A DNA stretch of 64,000 nt from Clostridiales bacterium (GCA_902362775.1 CABIXV010000001.1:512654-576653); one strand, 5' to 3'; counted from the first letter of the stretch, positions 17,197 to 26,117 are shown. Translations and numbers: made by a program. The notes: a model not told the origin generated them from the sequence alone.

Positions 17197-17611
17197 TGGC
17201 AACCATCTCCTTCCCGTTGCTGGCCTGATTTTCCGACAGTTCCAGAAGCCGTTCTACAAAACCCAGACAAAACAGCGACAGGGCTGGTGCGCAGCCGGCC
17301 AGCCACCAGATGGGATCAGGGAGCGGTTTCCGAATGGTATCATACTGAAGGGAGATCAGCAGATAAATGTTCTGACAATCTTTGCGGGCGGCCAACTCTG
17401 AAAAAGCTGCCGTCACAGCAGACACCTCTCCTTGATCGGAGTAGAAATCGCACAGATCATCAAAAAATAAGCCGCCGAAGATCTGCACAAAAGCCCGCAT
17501 TACTTCAACATTTACCTCGCCATCCGGGCGCAGAATTCCCATACGCTCCAGCCGCGCACCGGTCGAACTATCAAATGGGTCGGGGACACAGAGATAAAGA
17601 TTCTTTGACAT
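17168..17611 (-). CDS. Hypothetical protein
   Basis: A 147-residue protein starting MSKNLYLCVPDPF, with one weakly hydrophobic stretch (about 100-120, WWLAGCAPALSLFCLGFV). AGGAGG nine bases before the ATG at 17611 sets the start. The 11 bases around the start (GGTTGCCAATG) recur at the start of the following gene. It is encoded between parB and the HigB-like gene. No recognised family. Confidence 0.55.
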   Translation of the reverse strand: MSKNLYLCVPDPFDSSTGARLERMGILRPDGEVNVEVMRAFVQIFGGLFFDDLCDFYSDQGEVSAVTAAFSELAARKDCQNIYLLISLQYDTIRKPLPDPIWWLAGCAPALSLFCLGFVERLLELSENQASNGKEMVANETADCCTG

Positions 17612-17639
17612 TGGCAACCGCCTCCTGTAAAAAGTAAAA

Positions 17640-17683
17640 AGAAAGACCCGGCACTCCCGGTCGATAGGGGTGCCGAGCCTATT
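17640..17683 (-). terminator. Intrinsic terminator after parB
   Basis: On the minus strand CGGCACCCC pairs with GGGAGTGCCG (one bulged A) and is followed by GTCTTTCTTTTT. It closes the parA-parB transcript. Confidence 0.7.
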
Positions 17684-17695
17684 TGCTTTACTGGA

Positions 17696-18727
17696 CTATG
17701 AAGCATTTCCCATGGTCTTGAAATACAGAGCCAGGGCTTTTTGTATGGTTTCTTCGATTTGCTTTGTGGTGGCCTTGGGCGGGAAGTACGGTGCAAAGGC
17801 CGGAGGGAGCGTGACAGAAACGCGCCGCCCCGGTTGCTTTGAGGTAGACAAGCCGCCTCCGCTCAATATGGATTTGATCTGGGAGGCATCCAGTTTGCCG
17901 TCTTCAAAAGCGGCGCGGAGCTTTTTCCCTTTTGCCGTGGAAATAGAGGCACTCCCTTCCGAAATAAACTGATAGATGCACTCCTGAAGGCTATGGTCCT
18001 CCACGAAGCTGATTTCATACGCAGCCAGTTGTCCCAGTCGTTTTCCGCTATTCATCAGCAGAAGCAGCGGACGGTATAATGTAGCATAGCGGCAATACTT
18101 GGATACCTTATCCCTGGTCAGTTCATACTCCTGTGCGATTTTTACATCCGTATGGGACTTTTCCTGAGTGTCAGGAGAAGTTGTTTCAAAAGTCTGGAGA
18201 TCCGTGCGGCGCCCCTGGCGCTTGAGCATATTGTAGTGGGCCGCAATGCAAAGGACTCTCTGAGAAAACAGCATATCCGCGAGGGACCGCTGCCGGAAGT
18301 TCATCTCATAGAACAGGTCTTCCGCGGTTTCCTGAGTTAAGTCTGTCCGGATAACGGCTGGGATTGTAGTCAATCCAGCAATCTTTGAGGCATTGACCCG
18401 ATTGTGGCCGCTAATTATAATATAGGTGCCCTCAGCAGTTTTCCAGACCAGAATGGGAGACTGAACTCCATGCCGCCTGATGCTCTCCACCATGTCCTCC
18501 AGCCGCGCTCCGGTATAGAGAGGGAAATGCTCCTCGTGGTCGGGAAAACCACTCAACTGGGCCAGCGGAAAATCACAAAGCGTTCCACCCTCCATAGGAG
18601 AGGGGAGATCATCGCGATTGAAAAAGCATTGGTAGGCTCCCTCCTCCGGCGGGCCATTTGCCATCGCCGCCTCCGCTTCACTTCGTTTCCGTTGCCGGAG
18701 TGCGTCCTGCACTTTATTTCTGGCCAT
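17696..18727 (-). CDS. parB: ParB-family partition protein
   Basis: A 343-residue protein with a ParB/Srx-like N-terminal domain (LEDMVESIRRHGVQSPILV, then ISGHNRVNASKIAG, the GHNR box) and a helix-turn-helix middle (DVKIAQEYELTRDKVSKYCRY). Its role would be binding centromere-like sites and working with ParA to keep the excised element. The start MARNKVQDAL at 18727 overlaps the parA stop by 14 bp. The frame is open for 39 more codons upstream, but these lie within parA. Confidence 0.9.
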   Translation of the reverse strand: MARNKVQDALRQRKRSEAEAAMANGPPEEGAYQCFFNRDDLPSPMEGGTLCDFPLAQLSGFPDHEEHFPLYTGARLEDMVESIRRHGVQSPILVWKTAEGTYIIISGHNRVNASKIAGLTTIPAVIRTDLTQETAEDLFYEMNFRQRSLADMLFSQRVLCIAAHYNMLKRQGRRTDLQTFETTSPDTQEKSHTDVKIAQEYELTRDKVSKYCRYATLYRPLLLLMNSGKRLGQLAAYEISFVEDHSLQECIYQFISEGSASISTAKGKKLRAAFEDGKLDASQIKSILSGGGLSTSKQPGRRVSVTLPPAFAPYFPPKATTKQIEETIQKALALYFKTMGNAS

Positions 18728-19541
18728 AGGATAGCACCTCTTGTGCGACGGCGGAGTAAGCCTTTGCAGCGGGGTTGTTCGGCTCGTATGCAAAGATACT
18801 GGCCGCTCCAATGGGATGTTCTGCAACACGGATTGAGAAATCAATGGGGGAGGAAAATACGGTAAATGCGTTGCCGTAGTCGGCTTGGATCTCGTCCTGT
18901 ATGCCCCGGCACAGATTGGTACGCCCTTGGTACATCGTCAGCAAAATACCACCGACAGCTAATTTGGGGTTAATCCCTTGGCGGATTGTCTGAATGACCT
19001 CCAAGGTATCAGCCATGTCTTCCATAGCCAAGTAGTGGGCCTGCACGGGGACAATGGCTTGATGGGCCGCAGCCAGCGCATTGATGGTCAGCAGATCCAT
19101 ACTGTGACCACAGTCAATTAAGATGTAGTCATACTGCGACTGGAAAAGCTCCAGGACACGAGCCATAACCAGCTCACAGGGAGTACCGCCGGTCTCTCCG
19201 CCGCGGTAACGGCTGCTCATTTGCAGAGCGACCAGCCGGCTGGACACACCAGCCAGTTTGGAATTTGCCGGGATGTAGTGAATGCCAGCCCCCTCAATGA
19301 CCGCCCTATTTACAAAGAGTTCAGGCTCGGTATCATCCAGCACTGCATTCATCAGATTTGCAAGCGTGTATTTCAATGATTTAGGGTCAGAGCGCATTAC
19401 TTTTGTCAGATCGCCTTGGGGATCATTGTCTACCAGAAGAACGGCCTTTCCTGCTGCGGACAAGGCGGCCCCGAGGTTAGCGCAAGTTGTGGTTTTACCG
19501 ACACCACCTTTGGAGTTTGTGATCGCCAAAATAATCGCCAT
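18714..19541 (-). CDS. parA: ParA-family partition ATPase
   Basis: A 275-residue protein starting MAIILAITNSKGGVGKTTT. The deviant Walker A motif KGGVGKTT, the VDNDPQGDLT motif and IDCGHSMDLLTINAL (Walker B region) define the ParA/Soj family. It drives segregation of the excised or replicating element with ParB. GAGGG lies upstream of the ATG. It is the first gene of the minus-strand operon at the right end of the element. Confidence 0.93.
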   Translation of the reverse strand: MAIILAITNSKGGVGKTTTCANLGAALSAAGKAVLLVDNDPQGDLTKVMRSDPKSLKYTLANLMNAVLDDTEPELFVNRAVIEGAGIHYIPANSKLAGVSSRLVALQMSSRYRGGETGGTPCELVMARVLELFQSQYDYILIDCGHSMDLLTINALAAAHQAIVPVQAHYLAMEDMADTLEVIQTIRQGINPKLAVGGILLTMYQGRTNLCRGIQDEIQADYGNAFTVFSSPIDFSIRVAEHPIGAASIFAYEPNNPAAKAYSAVAQEVLSYGQK

Positions 19542-20048
19542 TCTATGTACCCTCTTTCTTTCGTGAGAATTAAACCCGGAATAGGAAACGCCCACCCTCG
19601 GCGTTATGCCTGGAGTGAGCGTTTCCAGCTCGCTCCGACATGACTGCCCCCCTTTTTTATGGAGTATCGAAATGTCGGAGCCAACAAATATGGCGAATAT
19701 GTTCTGGAATTTGGACAAAATCAGCGAAACAACAGCCATTCATAGTGGTTTCCGACTTTGCCCTATTATATCTCATTCGTCCACTTTCCTCACGATACCG
19801 GTGGATTTCATCGCTCTCTTCCTTTCTATATATTTCTCCGGCCCACGGGGAGGGGGCCGGCGGATTGTTTGAAATCATTGTATTGGTTAAAGTTTACTTT
19901 GTCAATGTTTTCCTGTCGAAAAAGGGCGAAAAGGAAAAATTTACCTGATATTTTCCTAATTTTTGTCCCATATTTATCCAATTCTCAAAAGGCAGGCATA
20001 CCGGCCGGGGCCCGCCCGTATAAATGGGGACAAGAGGGGGTGGGCAGT
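19542..20048. other. Gene-free stretch between the element and the chromosome
   Basis: 507 bp without a credible gene. It contains a 10-bp inverted repeat (GCTCCGACAT 19632-19641 with ATGTCGGAGC 19672-19681), a GAAACGC/GCGTTTC pair near 19585-19625, and a minus-strand TATAAT (19765-19770) that could be the parA -10 box. Further right are alternating TTTTCCT and AGGAAAA blocks (19908-19956). The AT-rich part is probably the element end, but I could not identify a core attachment repeat. Confidence 0.5.
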
Positions 20049-20627
20049 ATGACGATGACGGTAATCTGGACAGGGATGGTGGTCATCTCTGTGCTGTGCG
20101 GTCTGGCCACCGGCCGAGGGCCGGAGGTGGCCGCCGCCGCGGTGGAGGGCACCTCGGCAGCGGTGGAGCTGTGCCTCTCCATCGCCGGGATGATGTGCCT
20201 GTGGACCGGAGTGATGGAGGTCATGCGCCGGTCCGGTCTGGCCGATCGGCTGTCCCGCCTGCTGGGTCCGGTGCTCCGACGGCTCTTTCCCCAGATGGCC
20301 CGGGATCGGGCGGTGATGGACAGCATCTCCGCCAATGTTTCGGCCAACCTTCTGGGACTGGGAAATGCCGCCACTCCCCTGGGACTGGAGGCCGCACGGG
20401 GCATGGCCAAAAAGAGCCCCGGCGTGGCCTCGGACAGTTTGTGTATGCTGGTGGTGTGCAATACCGCCTCCATCCAGCTCATCCCCACCACAGTGGCCAC
20501 CGTGCGGGCGGCGGAGGGGTGCGCCTCTCCCTTTGACATTCTTCCAGCGGTGTGGCTGGCTTCCGCCCTGTCTGTGAGTGTGGGGATTCTGATGTGCAAA
20601 ATCTTGGCAAAGCTCTGGCCAGAGTGA
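20049..20627 (+). CDS. spmA: Spore maturation protein A
   Basis: A 192-residue polytopic membrane protein starting MTMTVIWTGMV, with about five hydrophobic helices. The segment MDSISANVSANLLGLGNAAT, with its Asn/Gly-rich turn, is typical of the nucleoside-recognition (Gate) domain in SpmA. With SpmB it is needed for spore core dehydration and heat resistance in Bacillus and Clostridium, acting in a sporulating cell membrane. GGGGGTG precedes the ATG. spmB follows after 82 bp in the same direction. Confidence 0.9.
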   Translation: MTMTVIWTGMVVISVLCGLATGRGPEVAAAAVEGTSAAVELCLSIAGMMCLWTGVMEVMRRSGLADRLSRLLGPVLRRLFPQMARDRAVMDSISANVSANLLGLGNAATPLGLEAARGMAKKSPGVASDSLCMLVVCNTASIQLIPTTVATVRAAEGCASPFDILPAVWLASALSVSVGILMCKILAKLWPE

Positions 20628-20709
20628 GTTTGGCTTATTCTGGCCGCCGCCTGTTTTTTCCCTTTGAACTCTATTCAAATCTGTTTCCGTCAGGGAGGTC
20701 TTCCGGACT

Positions 20710-21234
20710 GTGCAGCTCTTTTTCAACATGATCGTCCCCTTTACCATCTGTGGGGTGGCCCTCTATGGGGCCTTTCATCGGGTGGATGTGTACTCCTCCC
20801 TGGTCCAGGGGGCGGGGGAGGGCCTGTCTACTCTGGTCCGCATCGTCCCCTCTCTGGTGGGGCTGATGACGGCGGTCTATATGCTCCGAGCCTCCGGCGC
20901 CCTGGAGCTGGCCGCCCTGGCTCTGGCCCCTCTGCTGGAGCGGGTGGGACTGGACCCGGAGCTGCTGCCCCTGATGCTGGTCCGGCCCATCAGCGGCTCC
21001 GCCGCCCTGGGTGTAGGCGCGGAGCTCATTTCCACCTACGGTCCCGACTCCCAGCTGGGCCGGACGGCGGCGGTAATGCTGGGCTCTACAGAAACCACCT
21101 TCTACACCATCGCCGTCTATTTCGGGGCCGTTGGCATCACCCGTACCCGGTACGCTGTCCCGGCGGCCCTTTGCGCCGATCTCACCGGCTTTCTGGCCGC
21201 CTCTTGGGCTGTGGGCCTGCTGTTTGGAGGATAA
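20710..21234 (+). CDS. spmB: Spore maturation protein B
   Basis: A 174-residue membrane protein with a GTG start and GGAGG 11 bases upstream. Several hydrophobic helices and the motif RPISGSAALGVGAELI plus GSTETTFYTIAVYFG match SpmB, the second Gate-domain partner of SpmA. It ends at a strong terminator. Its presence indicates the organism forms endospores. Confidence 0.9.
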   Translation: MQLFFNMIVPFTICGVALYGAFHRVDVYSSLVQGAGEGLSTLVRIVPSLVGLMTAVYMLRASGALELAALALAPLLERVGLDPELLPLMLVRPISGSAALGVGAELISTYGPDSQLGRTAAVMLGSTETTFYTIAVYFGAVGITRTRYAVPAALCADLTGFLAASWAVGLLFGG

Positions 21235-21235
21235 G

Positions 21236-21271
21236 AAAGAGGATGCGGGAACCGTCCCGCATCCTCTTTTT
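21236..21271 (+). terminator. Intrinsic terminator after spmAB
   Basis: A perfect 15-bp stem (21236-21250 with 21255-21269, loop ACCG) followed by TT, two bases after the spmB stop codon. The A-rich foot also lets it serve the convergent DUF1576 gene. Confidence 0.9.
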
Positions 21272-21272
21272 G

Positions 21273-22622
21273 CTATGTATCGTCCTCTTCGGTCAGCTGC
21301 TGTGGATCCGGAGGCACCAGGGGCTCATCGTGCTCCAGGGGGTCAAAGTAATCCTGATCCTGGATGACAGGCTTGCGGTGCCGGGCGATGGCGACGATAG
21401 TGGCATAGAGCACAATGGCCACCAATCCGCCGGAGAAGCCGTTGTTGTACAAGTTCATCCCCGCCACTGGGGAGCCGGTATACAGCACCACCGAGGAGTG
21501 GATAAAGCCGGCCAGCACCCCATAGGGCCAGCCGAAGTACCCGGACACCGGGGCCAAGGTGGTGCAGAACAGGCAGGCCAGTTGGACTGCCGGGTCATTG
21601 AGAGACCAGTGCATCACAAGGCTGCCCAAAAAGACGCCTCCCATCACTGGGATGATATTGAAGGCATGTTTACCAAAGGCGGAGAAACCCATGATGGTCA
21701 GGATGCCGCCGATGGTCGGACCGTTGAGTTCGCCCCCTCCGGCCAGAATAAAGGTCATCCCAATCAGGCCGTTGACTCCCGTGTTGATAAGCACCGGGGC
21801 GGCGCCGAACATACGAAGATAATCGCTGGGGGCACGGCCGCTGGTCTGGAGCAGACGACGGTATCCCGCCCACGCCGCCCACACCGGCCTTTTGCAGAAA
21901 AACAGCCCGGCCAGAATCAGCAGCAGGCACAGGGCGGCCAGCATGGGGGCGAAAATATGGTCATAGCCAGTCGCCCACCGATAGTAGGTGGTGGGATCGG
22001 CCCCCATGGAGCTCATGAGGGGAACCAGGATAAAGGCCACCAGCCCACAGGCAAAGCCGATGTTGTACAGGTTCATACCATTTTGCACCTTGTAGGTATA
22101 GGCCGAAAGCGGCGGCATAATGAAGCCAATGAGCACTCCTACCAGCACCCCGGAGGCGGGGGTCCCCCAGCCGTTGTCCAGGGCGATGTAGCTGACCACT
22201 GGGGCTAGGGCGGTAGCCATCAAGCCAGTGGCGGCGTATTTGCCGAAGGGCTCCTTCCGGCTCTTGGCATACAGCCAGCTGCCCAGCAGGATAGGCCAGA
22301 TGTTCACCGGGTTTTTGCCGAACAAGGAAAAGCCGGACATCAGGCCGATGACCACCAGGCTCATTCCGTTCAGGGGCTCCCGTGAGGCCCGGAGGACCAG
22401 AATGGAAATGGCGGTCACCAAGGCGGAGTTGACCAGGGCCGGCCCCGGCCCGGACACTAGGATATAGTCGGTGATCAGGGCGTCCTCCGTGAGGACGATA
22501 CGGGCCAGGCCGGACAGCACATCCCTGGGACCGGCCCACACCAGACCAGTAAAAAACAGGATAGCGGTGTAGATCCATAGGCAGGGGTACATCTTTTCAT
22601 AGCGCCAGTGGTGATGTTCCAA
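21273..22622 (-). CDS. DUF1576 family multi-pass membrane protein
   Basis: A 449-residue membrane protein with about 12 hydrophobic segments. It shows an internal duplication: GMNLYNIGFACGLVAFILVP in the first half and GMNLYNNGFSGGLVAIVLYA in the second, and two FGK(N/H)xxNI(W/I)P motifs. This arrangement fits DUF1576. The repeat suggests an inverted-repeat transporter-like fold, but no substrate is known. The start is TTG at 22622 with GGAGG eight bases upstream; the next ATG is 10 codons in. The C-terminus is acidic and cytoplasmic-like. Confidence 0.8.
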   Translation of the reverse strand: MEHHHWRYEKMYPCLWIYTAILFFTGLVWAGPRDVLSGLARIVLTEDALITDYILVSGPGPALVNSALVTAISILVLRASREPLNGMSLVVIGLMSGFSLFGKNPVNIWPILLGSWLYAKSRKEPFGKYAATGLMATALAPVVSYIALDNGWGTPASGVLVGVLIGFIMPPLSAYTYKVQNGMNLYNIGFACGLVAFILVPLMSSMGADPTTYYRWATGYDHIFAPMLAALCLLLILAGLFFCKRPVWAAWAGYRRLLQTSGRAPSDYLRMFGAAPVLINTGVNGLIGMTFILAGGGELNGPTIGGILTIMGFSAFGKHAFNIIPVMGGVFLGSLVMHWSLNDPAVQLACLFCTTLAPVSGYFGWPYGVLAGFIHSSVVLYTGSPVAGMNLYNNGFSGGLVAIVLYATIVAIARHRKPVIQDQDYFDPLEHDEPLVPPDPQQLTEEDDT

Positions 22623-22653
22623 TGGACAGGCCTCCTTTCTTTCCGGGGGCGGG

Positions 22654-23562
22654 TCAGTTCAGGGAGCGGAAATAGGCTCGGGTCTGATCGGCGTTGCGTC
22701 CAATCTCGTCCGCCAGGGCCTCCAGGGAGGGAAACCGGCGCTCTCCCCGCAGGCGCTTGAAGAACTCCACCCGGATCTCATGGCCGTACAGGTCCCCATC
22801 AAAGTCCAGGATATAGCTCTCCACCGTCACTCGGCCGTCGTTGTCCTCTACCGTGGGCCGGACGCCTACATTTGTCACGCCGTTCCGGCACTGGCCGTCG
22901 AACCAGACGCGAGTGGCGTACACCCCAAAGGCCGGGACGATAACCCCTGCCGGCACCCGCAGATTGACCGTGGGAAACCCCAGGGCGGAGCCGCCGATCT
23001 TCTTCCCATGGGCCACCCGGTCGGTGAGCGTATGGGGGTGGCCCAGAAACTCCCCAGCCCGCTCCATCTCCCCCTGGGCCACCAGGGTACGGATATAGGT
23101 GGAGGAGATGGTGATGCCGTCCTGCTCCACCCTGCCGATGATGTCACACCCCAGGCCGAGCTGGGCGCATTTCTCCCGCAGCCGCTGGGGATTTCCTTTC
23201 CCCATATAGCCGAAGTGGAAGTCATGCCCAGCCACCACATGGACCACATTCAGCTCCCGGACCAGATAGTCGGTGATAAAATCCTGCCAGTCCATCCGCT
23301 GCATGGCGTCAAAGGAGGCCACTATCACCTCCTGGATGCCGTAGTACCGGCGCATGAGCCAGATCCGATCTTCCACACTGCTCAACAGCGGGACCATCTG
23401 TCCAGTGATGACGGCGGTAGGGCTTCGGTCGAACGTAAATGCGCAGGGAGCGGCCTCCAGCTTGTCGGCGGCAGTCCTCACCGCCCGGAGCAGCTCTCCG
23501 TGGCCCAGATGAACCCCGTCGAAAAAACCCAGGGCAATCACACGTTTTGGTTTATCTGCCAT
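22654..23562 (-). CDS. ribF: Bifunctional riboflavin kinase/FAD synthetase
   Basis: A 302-residue protein that makes FMN and FAD from riboflavin. The N-terminal FAD synthetase domain has the nucleotidyltransferase motif GFFDGVHLGHGELL and the ISSTYIR motif. The C-terminal riboflavin kinase domain has GFPTVNLR and VESYILDFDGDLYG. GGAG precedes the ATG at 23562. It follows truB by 62 bp, in the order rbfA-nrnA-truB-ribF commonly found behind infB in Firmicutes. Confidence 0.95.
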   Translation of the reverse strand: MADKPKRVIALGFFDGVHLGHGELLRAVRTAADKLEAAPCAFTFDRSPTAVITGQMVPLLSSVEDRIWLMRRYYGIQEVIVASFDAMQRMDWQDFITDYLVRELNVVHVVAGHDFHFGYMGKGNPQRLREKCAQLGLGCDIIGRVEQDGITISSTYIRTLVAQGEMERAGEFLGHPHTLTDRVAHGKKIGGSALGFPTVNLRVPAGVIVPAFGVYATRVWFDGQCRNGVTNVGVRPTVEDNDGRVTVESYILDFDGDLYGHEIRVEFFKRLRGERRFPSLEALADEIGRNADQTRAYFRSLN

Positions 23563-23624
23563 ATCTCTTTTCTCCTCTGCCGCCCGACGGCGTGCGTCCG
23601 GGCGCTGTTTCCATAGGGGGCCAG

Positions 23625-24494
23625 TCAAACCTGGAAAAAACTTTTGATTGTCGTCAGCTTGCCGCTCCCAGCCCGACACAGGGCCAGAAATTCACCATTC
23701 TGGCCATACACCCGATATTCTCCGGTCGCTAACCTGGGCATAACCACTGTCATGCCGTTGCGGACTTTCCGCTCTGCCGCTGGGTCTAGGACCAGCTTCT
23801 CCCGGTCAGCAAAAAAGGCGTCCACAGAGCGCAGCAGGGCCGCTGGGTCGGCCGCCTCCCCTGCCTGGTCTAAGGTCAGGGCATCCTCCAGGCCGAAGCC
23901 GGCAGCCATTGTCCGCCGCAGGGAGGACATACATCCGCCGCAGCCCAGGGCCATCCCGATATCGTGGCACAGGGTCCGGACATAGGTGCCCTTGGAGCAC
24001 CGCACCCGGATGGTAAACTCGTCGGGGGCGCTCTGCCCTTCCACCATAAGGGAGCGGATGGTCACCGGCCGGGGCGGCCGCTCTACTTCCCTCCCTTTCC
24101 GGGCCAACTCGTAGAGCTTTTTTCCATTAATCTTAATGGCGGAATACATGGGAGGCACCTGGAGGATATCTCCCCGAAACTGCCCCAGCACCTCCTCCAG
24201 CCGGTCCGGCGTAACGGAAACCGGGTGCCGCTCCTCCACCTGGCCGCTGGTATCCTGGGTATTGGTGATAACTCCAAGTTTTAACCCAGCAATATATTCC
24301 TTATCGGACTTATCAGCAAACTCCACCGCCCGTGTGGCCCGGCCGACGAACACCGGGAGCACTCCGGTCGCCATGGGGTCCAGTGTGCCGGCATGGCCCA
24401 CCCGCTTCTCATGAAGGATACCTCGGAGCTTGGCACACACGTCCATACTCGTCCAGCCCTGTGGCTTATCGATGATAACGATCCCATTAGCCAT
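23625..24494 (-). CDS. truB: tRNA pseudouridine(55) synthase
   Basis: A 289-residue enzyme that converts U55 of the tRNA T-loop to pseudouridine. The GHAGTLDPMATGVLP motif carries the catalytic Asp; KINGKKLYELAR and GTYVRTLCHDIG are also typical. It starts at MANGIVIIDKPQGWTS and overlaps the end of nrnA by 8 bp. Sits between nrnA and ribF in one operon. Confidence 0.95.
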   Translation of the reverse strand: MANGIVIIDKPQGWTSMDVCAKLRGILHEKRVGHAGTLDPMATGVLPVFVGRATRAVEFADKSDKEYIAGLKLGVITNTQDTSGQVEERHPVSVTPDRLEEVLGQFRGDILQVPPMYSAIKINGKKLYELARKGREVERPPRPVTIRSLMVEGQSAPDEFTIRVRCSKGTYVRTLCHDIGMALGCGGCMSSLRRTMAAGFGLEDALTLDQAGEAADPAALLRSVDAFFADREKLVLDPAAERKVRNGMTVVMPRLATGEYRVYGQNGEFLALCRAGSGKLTTIKSFFQV

Positions 24495-25434
24495 TCCGCA
24501 CCTGCTCAATCGCGTCGATGACTGCCTGACGGGCCTGGGCCATAGTACCCTGAATGGTGGCTCCGGCGGCGGCGGCGTGGCCGCCGCCGCCCATCCGGGC
24601 GCAGACGGCGCTGGCGTTCAGGTCACCTGGGTCGGTACGAAGAGACAGCTTGCATACCCCCGGCTCCAGCTCCCGCAGGGTCACCCCGGTCTTGACGCCC
24701 TCCACTTGGCCCACAAAGGCGGAGATATCTTCGATATCCCGCTCCTGGGCCCCTACCTGGGAGAGCATATCCAGAGTCAGAAAGACCAGCGCCGTTTCTC
24801 CTCTATCCCGCAGTTCCATCCCGGCGGCCAGCAGTCCCTCCAGTTTCAGCCGCTTGAAGGACTTTGTCCGGAAATGCCGCCGATTGACAGGATAGGGGTC
24901 AAAGCCGCTGTCCATCAGGTCGGCGGCGACACGGTGGGTGGCGGCGGTGGTATTGCTGTAAACAAAGCAGCCGCAGTCTGTGGAAACGGCCACATACAGG
25001 GCCTCCCCTATCTCTGGAGAAATCTGGCAGAAATGTTGTACGATCTCATACATCAACTCGCCGCAGGCGGCTTTTTTTTCATCCAGACAGGTCTCATGGG
25101 CGAAAAACTCTTGGGACGGGTGGTGGTCGATGGCCAAGTCCACCCGGTCTACATATTTCACAGCATTGTCTGGAAACAGGGAGCGGGCGGCGATATCCAC
25201 CGAAATCACCGTTTTGGGCTCATAGCCCGACCGGGCCAGCAGTCCCTCCAGATAGGGGGTAAAAAGGGAGGTAGCCTCTGGATTTTCCAGCACATAGGCC
25301 TCCTTCCCAACCCGTCGCAGAGCCCGGCACAGGCCGGCGGCACAGCCGATGGTGTCCCCGTCGGGACGCAGGTGGGTCAGGATCAAAAAGTTATCGCGGG
25401 CCATTAAAAATTCGGCCGCCTGTTTGGCTGTCAT
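24487..25434 (-). CDS. nrnA: DHH/DHHA1 phosphoesterase (NrnA-like oligoribonuclease)
   Basis: A 315-residue protein with metal-binding motifs RPDGDTIGCAAG (first Asp cluster), an Asp in the VDIAA region and DHHPSQEFF, and a C-terminal DHHA1 motif with GGGGHAAAAGATI. NrnA-type enzymes degrade nano-RNA and pAp. The ATG overlaps the rbfA stop codon (ATGA), and the end overlaps truB, so the genes are translationally coupled. The gene could also be named generically as a DHH family phosphoesterase. Confidence 0.9.
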   Translation of the reverse strand: MTAKQAAEFLMARDNFLILTHLRPDGDTIGCAAGLCRALRRVGKEAYVLENPEATSLFTPYLEGLLARSGYEPKTVISVDIAARSLFPDNAVKYVDRVDLAIDHHPSQEFFAHETCLDEKKAACGELMYEIVQHFCQISPEIGEALYVAVSTDCGCFVYSNTTAATHRVAADLMDSGFDPYPVNRRHFRTKSFKRLKLEGLLAAGMELRDRGETALVFLTLDMLSQVGAQERDIEDISAFVGQVEGVKTGVTLRELEPGVCKLSLRTDPGDLNASAVCARMGGGGHAAAAGATIQGTMAQARQAVIDAIEQVRNG

Positions 25435-25817
25435 CGGTCCTCATCCTCCTGATAGGGGTTGTCCGGGTTGACCGGCTTGACCACCTCAGGGTCCCGGAGC
25501 AGCTCCAGGATGTGGGCTCCCTTGACAATGGAGTCGTCCTGGACAAAGGACAGCTCTGGGGTGTAGCGCAGCTGGAGCGCCCGGCCCAGCTCCCGGCGCA
25601 GATAGCCGGAGGCGGACCTCAGCCCCTTGAGCACCTGGGCGCAGTCCCCCTTGTCCAGTACGGAGATATAGACCTTGCCGTACCGCAGATCCGGTGTGGT
25701 CTCCACCGCCGTCACTGAGATCATGCCGGTGACCCGTGGATCTTTTACATTGGGGATCAGAGAAGCCAGCTCCCGCTGGATCTCCTCATTGATCCGGCCG
25801 ATTCGATTGCTTGCCAT
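25431..25817 (-). CDS. rbfA: Ribosome-binding factor A
   Basis: A 128-residue protein starting MASNRIGRINEEIQREL, with the family features DPRV and a KH-like core (LRYGKVYISVL, LRRELGRALQLRYTPELSF). RbfA assists maturation of the 30S subunit and 16S rRNA 5' end. GGAGGAAAC lies before the ATG. It begins an operon with nrnA, truB and ribF; infB lies upstream, separated by two small divergently oriented genes and a 345-bp gap, which is an interruption of the usual infB-rbfA adjacency. Confidence 0.95.
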   Translation of the reverse strand: MASNRIGRINEEIQRELASLIPNVKDPRVTGMISVTAVETTPDLRYGKVYISVLDKGDCAQVLKGLRSASGYLRRELGRALQLRYTPELSFVQDDSIVKGAHILELLRDPEVVKPVNPDNPYQEDEDR

Positions 25818-25856
25818 AAATGTTTCCTCCTTTTGGGGATGTCTTCGGGCAGAGGT

Positions 25857-26078
25857 TCACCGCTCCTCGTCCTGAAAGCCCAGCAGATAGTCGGCGGACA
25901 CCTGGTAGTGCTCGCAGATCAGAGCGAATTTTTCAAGGGTCGTCGTTCTGTTCCCGTTCTCCATTTCGCTGACCTGGGACTTTCGTACATCCAAGATGGC
26001 AGCCAGGTCCGCTTGTTTTTCTCCTCGACTTTGGCGTAGCTTCCGCAAACGCCCGCCGAATTTTTCTTTTGTAAACAT
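25857..26078 (-). CDS. XRE-type regulator
   Basis: The 73-residue protein is almost entirely a Cro/CI HTH: KQADLAAILDVRKSQVSEME is the helix-turn-helix, followed by the usual FALICEHYQVSADYLLG end. It is divergent from a 62-residue gene; the 85 bp between them contain the promoter of that gene and repeated AGTxxACTATTA sequences, so it likely controls both itself and the small gene. The pair is inserted between infB and rbfA. Confidence 0.9.
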   Translation of the reverse strand: MFTKEKFGGRLRKLRQSRGEKQADLAAILDVRKSQVSEMENGNRTTTLEKFALICEHYQVSADYLLGFQDEER

Positions 26079-26088
26079 AATTTCTCCC

Positions 26089-26117
26089 TTGACAGTTTCT
26101 AAAAAGTGTACTATTAT
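26089..26117 (+). promoter_or_regulatory. Strong promoter with operator-like repeats
   Basis: TTGACA (26089-26094), a 17-bp spacer and TATTAT (26112-26117). Overlapping and following it are AGTGTACTATTA and AGTTCACTATTA direct repeats, bracketed by AAAAGT and ACTTTT. This is a likely operator for the divergent XRE protein. Confidence 0.75.

Larger units (their letters stand above)
1..19800. mobile_element. Part of an integrative/conjugative element (right end approximate)
   Basis: The stretch carries a conjugative type IV secretion core (VirB4, PrgI, TrbL/VirB6-like, small pilin-like protein, cell-wall peptidase) together with parA/parB, a sortase, an SLH protein and a giant adhesin, nearly all on the minus strand. 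This gene set is typical of conjugative transposons of gut clostridia. Relaxase, coupling protein and integrase are not in the window and should lie to the left. Base composition is lower in GC than the housekeeping genes that follow. The right boundary is placed in the AT-rich gene-free stretch upstream of parA only because spmA follows; I found no certain attachment site. Confidence 0.75.
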
